Assembly: GCA_037043015.1 (NCBI GenBank)
Contig: CM073328.1
Coordinates: 3,397,409-3,461,408, forward strand
Direction of reading: 5' to 3'
Length of the DNA stretch: 64,000 bases
DNA from: Bryum argenteum
Lineage: Eukaryota > Streptophyta > Bryopsida > Bryales > Bryaceae
Positions 13,533 through 22,260 of the stretch are shown piece by piece. A program made the position numbers and the translations under genes. The first letter of the stretch is position 1. Each line of letters begins with the position of its first letter. The notes under the pieces are model-generated. The model was not told the origin of the DNA. It was given only the letters and a program-made list of their open reading frames with translations, and made no database searches.

Positions 13533-14329
13533 TAGGGGTTTAAAATACACTCTATATCTTAGTTTGAAATCCCCAAAAATAGACCATGGGACCATCCTAA
13601 CAAATAAACCCCGCTAACCTAGATCGAATCTATTGAACAACCCCCAATTTTCATAAGTTCATCACACACTTCAACAAAAGAATGAACAAGATCACTCCCA
13701 ATTTCAAAGATCATTCTTCCTTATAAGAAGGCCGCCCTCCCTCCCATAAGCTCTAGAATGTGGTGAAGAAAAGTCCTCTCACTAAAGTCCAAAAGTCCAA
13801 TTGAATGTGACACAATATTCAAAGCAGCAGCAATAAGGGCCACAAATCAAGGGAACTAGATTCCCAGCATCTGATGAATGGGATGATGTCTGTACCCTTC
13901 ATTCAAGGACCCCTGATAAAATTGGTTTAATTTTAGAACTAGGCTTCGGCTCCAAGCCATCTTTTTGTACAATTATTTAATTCTAATTTAATTTTTGTAC
14001 AATATTTAATTTTATGGGTATTCTGGGTTGCTTGATGAGCAAGGTGAGAGCTCTCCCAATGATGAATCAGTGACCTTGTTTTGAATTCAAAGTCCGGCAA
14101 TTGTATACTCTTTTATTCAATACCCCGATATGAGCTTTCACTGTTTTGAATTCAAAGTTTGTGGAAAGTCTGTGGAGTGAAGGCTTGGCTTAGGGCGCAT
14201 TCCCATGTAGGACCCGTTTCACTGTAGAAGCACTTGCCAAAATCATGGGTGACTATCAAGGGAAGGTTGCGAAGGGCCACTCACATGTCTTTCCTTGAAA
14301 TCCAACTTCAAGTGCTCCTTCTCAGGGAG
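13533..14329. other. spacer
   Basis: No gene recognised. TTTTGAATTCAAAG occurs twice (about 14082 and 14143), a palindrome-bearing direct repeat of unknown meaning. Confidence 0.35.
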
Positions 14330-14550
14330 TACACTAAATAGGTAGATTAGTGTTAGATACACTAATTTATATAAACATGTTATAAGTTTTTACTGTTGGT
14401 CAATATTTTTACCCTCTACATTTGTCAAGATGTGGATCCTTCCAAAGTATTGGAGTCAATACTCTTGGTAAATTTTTTTCACGAGAAGTAAAAACTTATA
14501 GCATTTTCAAACCATATAAAAATCTAACACTAATCTACCTATTCAGTGTA
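14330..14550. mobile_element. MITE with 29-bp terminal inverted repeats and TA borders (221 bp)
   Basis: The outer 29 bp (14330-14358, beginning TACACTAAATAGG) match the reverse complement of 14522-14550 at 28 of 29 bases. Imperfect complementarity continues to about 75 bp on each side (shared TATAAGTTTTTAC), so most of the element can fold into one hairpin. Taking TA as the duplicated target gives a core beginning CACTRAATAGG. This fits a Tc1/mariner-like MITE; the CACTA start could instead suggest a CACTA-family derivative, although the other end reads CAGTG. No coding sequence is present. Confidence 0.8.
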
Positions 14551-15243
14551 GTGGTTCTTTGTTTGAGGAAGTAGTGTTCATTCTCAGAAAGGGAGTGATA
14601 AGAGGATTACTTCCTTGTGTTAAAATTTAGTGTTGTTGTCCACTCTATTTGACACGTAATTGTTATAACTTCTTACTTCTGATCAAAGAATTTACTAAGT
14701 GTCTTTACAAATTCTATAATCAATAAAATTTTTATCAAAACTAAAACGTTAGAGCAAATTTCAATCATATAGTGTGACTGTCTGTAATTTTTAGTGTACT
14801 GACTAACTTACAGATGCCACTGTCCAACCAAAAGTACTCTGAATGAAAACACCATACCATCCTGTGAGCCCCTGTGCACATTCTGAGTTCTCCACAGCCT
14901 AAAAAAATTGAATGCATTGCCTTCGAGACGAGGCAGGTTATCATTACAAGAAAGGGATGTAGAATGATACTCTTTAGTAAATAGTGTACCAAGTGTTTGT
15001 ACTTTCTGTAATCTGAAAAAAATGAAAATTGTGTACATGTGTGTTGAAAATGTAATAGATTGATTGCAATGCACTTTACGGTTTCCGAATTGGATCATTT
15101 TTGAGTGCAAATCAGGTTGGGAAACTGCTCATCAAATCAGCATTCGGAAGCAATGTGTAGCCTGAAATAAGCGGCGAGAATGTGCGATCACCATAACCAT
15201 CACCGCCATCGCCTAAAACCCCAAGCAGCGCTCGTGAGCCTTA
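14551..15243. other. spacer downstream of the guanine deaminase gene
   Basis: Likely carries the guanine deaminase 3' UTR near 15240. The short minus-strand ORFs here have no recognisable family. Nothing else seen. Confidence 0.35.
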
Positions 15244-16548
15244 TCATCGACGCTCGTGCACCTTGCGGCCTTGAACATATGTCGCCTTGATAGCACGATC
15301 ATCGCCAAGTGTCATCAACACGAAAAGCTCATCCTCAAGATTATCGGTGATGGTCTCCATACGATGCGCCATGGCACTTGTCGCTCGAGAGTCGAGAACG
15401 ACGAAATCCGCAAAGCAGCCGGGCTCGAGAGAGCCAATCTCGCCTTCCATGGTTAATGCTGCTGCATTCCCACGCGTCATCATGTAGAATGCGGTTAACG
15501 GCGGTAGATTCTGCTTCTGGAGCTGGAGCACCTTGTACGCCTCCGCGGCCGTTCGTAACATAGAGTAGCTTGTCCCGCCGCCGACGTCCGTTCCTAAGGC
15601 GATCTTCACGCTATTCGAGGTTGTTCTGGATAGATCGAACAAGCCACTGCCAATGAAGAGATTTGATGTCGGGCAGAATACCGCTACGGAGCCGGATTCG
15701 GATAGTCTGAGGAGTTCGGTATCGTTGAGGTGGATACAATGGCCGAAAAGAGAGCGAGGACCGAGTAATCCCGCGCTGTCGTAAACGTCTGTGTAGTTCT
15801 TTGACTCCGGGAAGAGCGCAGCGACGTAAGCGATCTCGTCCAGATTCTCGCTAAGGTGCGTTTGCATGTAGACGTCCGGAAACTCCTGCAAGAGACGACC
15901 GGCCGCAGCTAATTGGAGTTGCGTCGACGTGATAGCGAACCGCGGCGTGACTGCGTACCTCTGCCTCCCGCGCTTGTGCCACTTCTGTATAAGCGCCTTG
16001 CTATCGTTATAGCTGTCCTCAACGGTGTCGTGTAAATCTTCCCGAGCGTTCCGGTCCATCATCACTTTCCCCGCGATCATGCACGTGCCGAGTCGCTGGC
16101 TCTCGGCGAAGAAAGCTTCGACGGACTGCGAGTGCACGGTCGCGTACGCCACGGCCGTCGTTGTGCCGTTCCGTAGGAGCTCATTGAGAAAGAACGTCGC
16201 TCCCGCATTGCAGTGCACCGGATCGCAGTACTTCGCTTCCTCCACGAACGTGTAGCGGTTCAGCCAGTCGAGGAGTTGTGTTCCGTAAGACGCGATGACT
16301 TGCGTCTGCGGGAAATGAATGTGTGTATCGATAAATCCGGGAAGCAGCAACTCTGTCGTGTAATGCGTGATGCTCGTGTTCGCTGGTAGTGTCGCTTCAA
16401 GCTCGTCCGCTGGCCCGATCGCTGCGATCTTCCCTTCTTTAATCACAAGCATACCATCTCGAATGTATCTGTAACTCCCCGTATCGCCAGCTCCATTTGG
16501 CGCCCGCAGAAACGTCAACACACGCCCCCGAATCCCGACCGTCTCCAT
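15244..16548 (-). CDS. guaD: guanine deaminase, amidohydrolase family, bacterial GuaD type
   Basis: Hydrolyses guanine to xanthine and ammonia in purine salvage and catabolism; probably cytosolic, as no targeting peptide is visible. The single exon encodes 434 residues (E. coli GuaD is about 439) and reads GuaD-like from end to end. Metal ligands of the amidohydrolase fold are visible: H76 and H78 in DTHIHFPQ, H231 in MQTHLSEN, H270 in FGHCIHL and D321 in LGTDVGGG. Other family blocks are RNGTTTAVAYATVH, MIAGKVMMDRNA, FCPTSNLFIGSGLF, EAYKVLQLQ and LFVMTLGDDR-like near the C terminus. The start is the ATG at 16548; the frame is open further upstream to 16593 but only with TTG. It is GC-richer than its surroundings and has no intron, unlike most host genes here. 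It lies head-to-head with the NAC gene. Flowering plants are better known for guanosine deaminase, an unrelated fold. Confidence 0.92.
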   Translation of the reverse strand: METVGIRGRVLTFLRAPNGAGDTGSYRYIRDGMLVIKEGKIAAIGPADELEATLPANTSITHYTTELLLPGFIDTHIHFPQTQVIASYGTQLLDWLNRYTFVEEAKYCDPVHCNAGATFFLNELLRNGTTTAVAYATVHSQSVEAFFAESQRLGTCMIAGKVMMDRNAREDLHDTVEDSYNDSKALIQKWHKRGRQRYAVTPRFAITSTQLQLAAAGRLLQEFPDVYMQTHLSENLDEIAYVAALFPESKNYTDVYDSAGLLGPRSLFGHCIHLNDTELLRLSESGSVAVFCPTSNLFIGSGLFDLSRTTSNSVKIALGTDVGGGTSYSMLRTAAEAYKVLQLQKQNLPPLTAFYMMTRGNAAALTMEGEIGSLEPGCFADFVVLDSRATSAMAHRMETITDNLEDELFVLMTLGDDRAIKATYVQGRKVHERR

Positions 16549-17360
16549 CCTCCACCCTCGCTCAATACCGATCGAAAAATTCTCCAAATTCAATCGCCCT
16601 CAGCCATTGCCCTTTCCGTGTCCCGTTTTCTTTGCAGGCATCCCGGAGAAAGCCGTGCGACGCGGCGGAAGCTTTTGTATCGAAAACCAGCCTTTCTGCC
16701 ATCGCCATAGTCGTACATTTTTTTGCAAAATCGCATCGCCTCTCCCCAGCAAGAACAAAGCTTGAAACCTCATATTGAGATCCTGCACCGCCAAAAGAGC
16801 GGGTATCAATACAGAATGACGGCCAGTGCTGGGACATGACTTTGTGATATACCGCTACGTTTTCCGGGTATAAATAGAGAATGTCGGCCGACGGTGGGAG
16901 GCGGGTGTCGGTCGAAATTTGTCTGTAGAACCGGGCATGGTAGCAGAGTAGCGCCGGGTATCAGGACTGTCCTGTCGGGTCAGTGGAAGCTGCTGAAGAA
17001 AAGTCCGAACACGTCAACCAAAGAAGGACCGCGTTAAGCTTTGCCTTGCTGCCCAAGCTTACGCTACGGGCAGTCTGTATCTGCCCTTTAAATAAAAAAG
17101 CACCCTTCTCGCACCTCAAGGGGCTTCAAGGGCGGCTGAAGGGTCCTGGCTTCTGCACTTTTTTGGTTTCCAGTTGGTGAGAGAGCTCCTCTGGCGCTTG
17201 GGTGATGCTCCCATGAGAGTCATCACTTCGTTCTAGCGACCACCTCTTACCTTTCTACTTCAATTATTACTTTACCGCTCTTGATTTGGTTGCCTGTAGC
17301 GTTTTGTAGACAAAACCCTTGGAGTTTGCTTGTGAGTGTGAGAGAGCAATTCAAGACGAA
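16549..17360. promoter_or_regulatory. divergent intergenic region between guanine deaminase and NAC genes
   Basis: About 0.8 kb separates the two divergent start codons, so both promoters and 5' UTRs must lie here. A plus-strand TATAAATA at 16869-16876 is the best TATA-box candidate and would give the NAC gene a 5' leader of roughly 450 nt. A second AT-rich word, TTTAAATA, is at about 17089. No TATA box is evident in the minus direction for guanine deaminase. Overlapping ORFs on both strands here look like shadows. Confidence 0.45.
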
Positions 17361-19590
17361 ATGGCGCAGCAGCGACTTCCACCCGGTTTTCGTTTTCATC
17401 CCACCGACGTTGAGCTTGTGGCGTACTACTTGAAGGAGAAGATCAATGGGCGCGTCATCGAAATGAATCCAATTGCGGTGGTTGATCTGTACAAGTGTGA
17501 GCCATGGGACTTACCGAATCAGTCGTCGTTGGGAAGCAACGACCAAGAGTGGTACTTCTACAGTGCGCGGGATAGGAAGTACCCGAATGGCTCCCGCACC
17601 AACCGTGCTACTGAGATTGGTTACTGGAAGTCGACGGGGAAGGACAGAACGGTTCGCTCTACTCGATCGACTGGAATGAAGAAGACCCTCGTTTATTACA
17701 AGGGACGAGCGCCTCGTGGTGAGCGCACAGACTGGGTGATGCACGAGTACCGTATGGAGGACAAAGTTTACGAGAACCTGAAGTCGTTTCAAGAACCTTA
17801 CGTTCTTGCGAGGGTGTTTAAGAAGAGCGGTGCTGGACCGAGGAACGGTGAGCAGTATGGTGCGCCATTCGAAGAGCCAAGCAGCCCTCCTCTTCCCGTT
17901 GATGAAGGCACCGACATCGAGGAGTTTCATGCTTTCCCCGAGGTGAAGGTCGAGCAGGAGACAGAGGAGCATGAGACAGAAGGCGCCCCCAACGAGACCG
18001 ATGAATTGTTCTTTTCGCCTGAATCTGTCATGCAGGCATTCATGGCTGGCGAGGTTGCAGAGCCGGAAGAGCCGGAAGAATGGTCGCACTTTCCCGAAGT
18101 TCCACAGGACATGCGTTCTTCCGATGATGCAGGCTTGATGCAGGAACTTTTCGATGCCGTGCAAGAGCCCCAGCCCCAGCCTCACGACATGTGGAGGGAG
18201 GATCTCATTGACAGCAACGTGATGTTCGGAGACGGGTTCTTCACTCACGATGGGCCCCACACTACCCTCGATCCCATCGGTGGCTCCATCCCCTTTGAAG
18301 TCCCCTCCGAAGCAGACGACTTCTTGGAGATTAACGATTTGACTGCGGATGATTATGAAGGAGGAGAGTTCGTACCTATGCCGGAGAATCTTCTCTTCCG
18401 ACCTCCAAGACTACCGAGCGGAATGCAATTCGACTCCCAGGGCGACACCCCTCGTCGTATGTTGTCACAGGTGCGCCCTGATGCCGGACCAAGGCTTCTC
18501 CATAGCAGCCTCTCCTCTCGAAACCTGGCCGAGTTCGCGGACCTTGCCGACCTTCAACGACCTTCCGAAGACGCTGGATGGACCATTGACAGAGAGCTTC
18601 TCCACGATTCTTCCTTACGTGAAGGTACTTGCAGCTCTTAGTCATCGCGAAGACACTATCCTTTCTGAGTTACTGGAACTGCTGCTCAAGTTGGCAGTTC
18701 CTATTTTGTAAGTGGAACTATGTGTAGCAGATGTAAGACACTTCCGTGGACCGTAAGTAGCACATTTAAGACATTGCCGTGGACCGTAAGTAGCACATGT
18801 GAGACATTGCCGTGGACCGTAAGTAGCACATGTGAGACATTGCCGTGGACCATGTAGGTAAGGCATTTGATGCCAATTGCGAAGAAGGCTTCATTTGAGT
18901 GGGTTTTGATAGGAGCTCTCCCGTTTTTGTGCAGATTTCTACACGGGTATGATTCCTACTTCAGATTCTACAAGTAGAGAACAATTACAAGGAGCAATGG
19001 TTCCTACAGAAACACCATCAGCAGAGTTGGATTTCCCAGGCTCATATTACTGGGAGATGCCAGCAGACTTTGCACCACCAGATAGTAAACCTCAGAAACA
19101 GCAGCCTTCTTCATCAACAACAGCAGGGGGGAAGCTGTCATCTGCAATAAATAGTCTACTTCCCATACTACCTGCGTCAGCTGCTGAGCTTCCGAGTTTC
19201 AGCAGGACGTATGTGAACGCATCTGAAACACATGTGACAACTTTTACCATCACATGTTCATGCTCTGAGACTGGTGCAAAGACTGTGCAGGCAGCGGTGA
19301 CAAACTTCGCAGGAGGGAAGTTGCATCAAGAGGTTGTCAAGGGTACATGGAAGCCATGTACAGATGGTGATTGCAAGCAAGGGAGCACTTGTGCACAATG
19401 CAATCCGTTGAAGAAACAGCCTCTACAGCAACAACAACAACAACGGAACAACAGCAAGCCTGTTGCTAAAGGCTCACGGAGCGGGTTCGTGTTTGTTTTC
19501 CTCTTGGGAATCGTCTCAGCTGTCATTTGGTTCTTGCTCCTTCGAGGCACTTGGCGAATAGCGCAAACGATGTACAATGTGGTTTTGTAA
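17361..19590 (+). CDS. membrane-tethered NAC transcription factor (NTL type), two exons
   Basis: Plant-specific NAC regulator with a predicted C-terminal membrane anchor. Such proteins sit in the ER or another membrane until proteolysis frees the DNA-binding part. Exon 1 (17361-18624) begins [20 protein letters not shown] and holds NAC subdomains A-E ([60 protein letters not shown]), then a long acidic region. The donor AAG|GTACTT at 18624/18625 joins the acceptor GTGCAG at 18934 in matching phase, giving exon 2 (18935-19590) and a 639-residue protein. Exon 2 is Gln/Ser-rich with a short Cys-rich patch, then a hydrophobic helix ([19 protein letters not shown]) about 20 residues from the C terminus. 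Without splicing, translation ends five codons into the intron, giving a soluble 426-residue form. The NAC domain itself lacks the introns usual in this family. The start is the first ATG; the open frame to 17319 offers only TTG. Confidence 0.88.
18724..18869. repeat. 33-bp tandem repeat inside the NAC intron
   Basis: Three full copies (18744-18776, 18777-18809, 18810-18842) are flanked by partial copies on each side. The unit begins CCGTGGACCGTAAGTAGCAC. Each full copy contains GTAAGT, a consensus 5' splice donor. Confidence 0.93.
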
Positions 19591-20235
19591 AATGTAAACC
19601 ATGATTTAGTGCTTCTCCTTCGATACCCATTGTACATTTAGTTCTATTATAGTTGTCCATTCGATTGCCATTTGATCGCCCTTGGAACCAGTTTTGAGAA
19701 AATCAAACACAAAAGAGAGATACCGGTGACAGACGAAACACTAGTCCTCCCCTCTGCTGTAAATTATTTTATTATTGTCACGATGAAACAATTTTCCGTG
19801 TCAACTTTATATTGTTTCGCTTTTAGCGTATGATACGTTAAGCGAGTACATAGTTATTTAGAAGTTCCCTTCGGGGTTCACATCACCTCTGTGCTTCCTC
19901 CTCCTGTATTATAACCTCTGCTCCCTTTCGTGTACAATCTTCATGCTTTCTCTGTCGATGTCATGCCTTCTGGGTTTTCCGATGTATTTCACGAGATAGA
20001 TCGGAGGGTATTGTGCAGATGTAGTACCGTTGACTAACATGATTATGCCTAACATATCCTAGATGTTTTAAGAACATGATTTCTCTCATTGAATTCGTAT
20101 ATTTCCACATACCATGTCAACAGTTGCTTCCAGTAGTTCTGGTTTTTTACTACTATTTTGAGCTGCTTACTGTTCCTGTCAAGGATGTTGCTATTTCGAG
20201 GATATGATCACCACACACGGGTTGTAACTATCAGT
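19591..20235. other. NAC 3' flank
   Basis: Probably carries the NAC 3' UTR. No further coding sequence or element recognised. Confidence 0.4.
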
Positions 20236-20470
20236 ATGCCCCTACCTTCGTTTGAAACTTTTGCCCCTACCCCCTTTTAAATTACAGCCCCTACCTCTGT
20301 AACTTCTCAGCACCTACCTCTGTCACATCTCAGCCCCTACCTGTTCTTAAGGTTTCAGCCCCTACCTGTCCTTCAAGGTTTCAGCCCCTACCTGTCCATT
20401 AAGTTTTAGCCCCTACCTGTCCTTCAAGGTTTCGGCCCCTACCTGTCTTATAATATCAGCCCCTCCATCT
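20236..20470. repeat. tandem array of GCCCCTACCTGTCC units
   Basis: About ten degenerate copies of a 22-29 bp unit, of the form CAGCCCCTACCTGTCCTTCA followed by a short variable spacer. Spacer length varies between copies, so the word is better conserved than the period. It lies about 330 bp outside the left end of the piggyBac element and has no coding potential on either strand. Confidence 0.85.
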
Positions 20471-21649
20471 CTTTAAAGTGTTCCATCCTTCTGACTACAA
20501 ACATGCAGCTCCTTACTTCTATCACAGTTCTATATCGCTCCTTGACTCTTTTGAGTGTTTTAGATTTGTAGAATTAGCATAGTTGGAAGTAAGTCCATGA
20601 ACTTGGATCAAAAGGATACAACATAGATGGATATAGTGTTGTTACAATACTTTGAAGTGGGTTGTATCCGTACTTAGGGAAGGATTCGAGACTACCTACT
20701 AGACTAATTTCAGAGGATAGACTAATTTTGGAGGATAGAGGGAGCATTTTGTTCGAGATACAAAGAGATCTATGTACATGGCTTATTAGGAATCATTAAC
20801 CCCTAAAGGCCCAAGCGTTTTTGCAACCTCCAATCTCAAAATCTGCGATTTTTGACCACATTGTGGAGTTTGGAGTATGGCATAAATTTTTATTGTATTC
20901 TGGAACATTCAACCGTAAGATCTTGAACCTAACTTCATCCATGATTACCATGTCAAATCTCAACCGTTGGATCTGCACCATTTGTGAGATCATAACGTTC
21001 AAAGTTGATGCAGAAATTTTTTTGTGGCTTGCCCGAAAGACATAGTCTACTTGGTGCAAAGGGAGACTTGGTGATTGTTACCCTAAACATTTTGCTAGTA
21101 TTTTTTTCCATGTTAGAAATCAAGTTGGCCACACCCATGCAAAATTTTAGACACTCATTCCACTTTTGGACCTTCATACAATTTTTTTCTAGAAGGAGGC
21201 AAAAAGTACTCTAAGTGAACAAATTGGGGTTCTAATACAAATCCACCATCAACTTTTTGAATTTTTCAAAAGTGAACGGTGAAAATGTTCCTTTACACAA
21301 ATCAGAGTCATGGGGAAAAAAATTTGAAAAAAAGTAAAATCTCAATTATTGACAATTTTGGAGAACATAAACACACATATGCAAATTAGTAAATGGACGG
21401 GCAACAAAGAAGAATGGGAACCCATTCTCAATCTTACGGGCCCATTGCTGGCAATATGGCAGAGCTATGAATAGCCTACTGCCACCATAAATACTTTGCC
21501 TAATATTCTATGTAGATAGCTATGACATGTGTCACTTGCAATAAAGGGAGGGCTTTCTTCCCGTTGCTCCCCACCGTTACTAAGCTCCCTAAGCTCTTTA
21601 TAAGTTCCCTATAAAAAGATGATCTGACAAAAAGGCCCACGCTTGCAAC

Positions 21650-21850
21650 GACAAAGTGGATTTGACTGGCACCTTGGGGAGCCACATGAGGTGGCAGGAA
21701 TTTCGTGATCTGGAAAGAGCCGAGCTGGAGGAGCTGGCCCGCCTTGCTGCCGTCCCTGGCCACCACTTGTACCGTGCAGTAGGCGCACTGATTGAAGCCC
21801 CCTTTGCGAAGTCGTTCTCCAGGGCACAAAATAGAATTCTCCTAACTGGA
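21650..21850. other. GC-rich patch in the piggyBac 3' region
   Basis: This stretch is distinctly GC-richer than the surrounding element and is open on both strands (plus 21656-21949, minus 21500-21902). The plus reading includes RDLERAELEELARLAAVPG. I do not recognise a family. It could be part of the element or a captured host fragment. Confidence 0.35.
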
Positions 21851-21944
21851 GAAAGGACTCCAGGGATTGCCGAACACCTACAAAATCACCAAAATTTATC
21901 AATTTACAAGAATTCTAATGTAACTAATAAAAAAATAAATTATC

Positions 21945-22260
21945 CATAAGCATAGTATTATTCATAGTATTATTACTAACTTTTGTATGTGGGGTAAGAA
22001 ACAAAGCAAAGAATTATTCACAAGCAATATTCAAATTATTGTGGTGTCATTTGTTTGTGGGGTAAGAAATAAAGCAAAGTATTATTCATAACTCAACTAC
22101 TATTCATATTTGTTTGTGGGATAAAAACATAGCAAAGTATTATTCACAAGCAAAGTACTATTCATATTATTATTACTAACGTTTGTTTGTGGGGTTCAAA
22201 ATAAAGCAAAGTATTATTCACAAGGAAAGTACTATTATTCACAAGCAAAGTACTATATGC
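21945..22260. repeat. degenerate tandem repeat in the piggyBac 3' region
   Basis: Four to five imperfect units share TTTGTTTGTGGGGTAAGAAA followed by AAAGCAAAGTATTATTCACA. Unit length varies from about 65 to 100 bp. The array lies between the transposase stop and the left terminal region of the element. Confidence 0.8.

Noticed and set aside
14765..15110. Two minus ORFs near the guanine deaminase 3' end
   Set aside because: Overlapping frames with no family similarity and no splice evidence.
16562..16837. Upstream ORF fused to guanine deaminase
   Set aside because: It is in another frame and overlaps the presumed 5' UTR. GuaD similarity begins at the ATG at 16548.
17511..18260. 249-codon minus ORF opposite the NAC gene
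   Set aside because: It mirrors a strongly coding plus frame with a recognisable NAC domain. It has no family resemblance of its own.
18949..19590. Separate small membrane-protein gene downstream of NAC
   Set aside because: A good donor and acceptor join it in phase to the NAC exon, and a C-terminal membrane helix is typical of tethered NAC factors. A separate gene remains possible but less likely.
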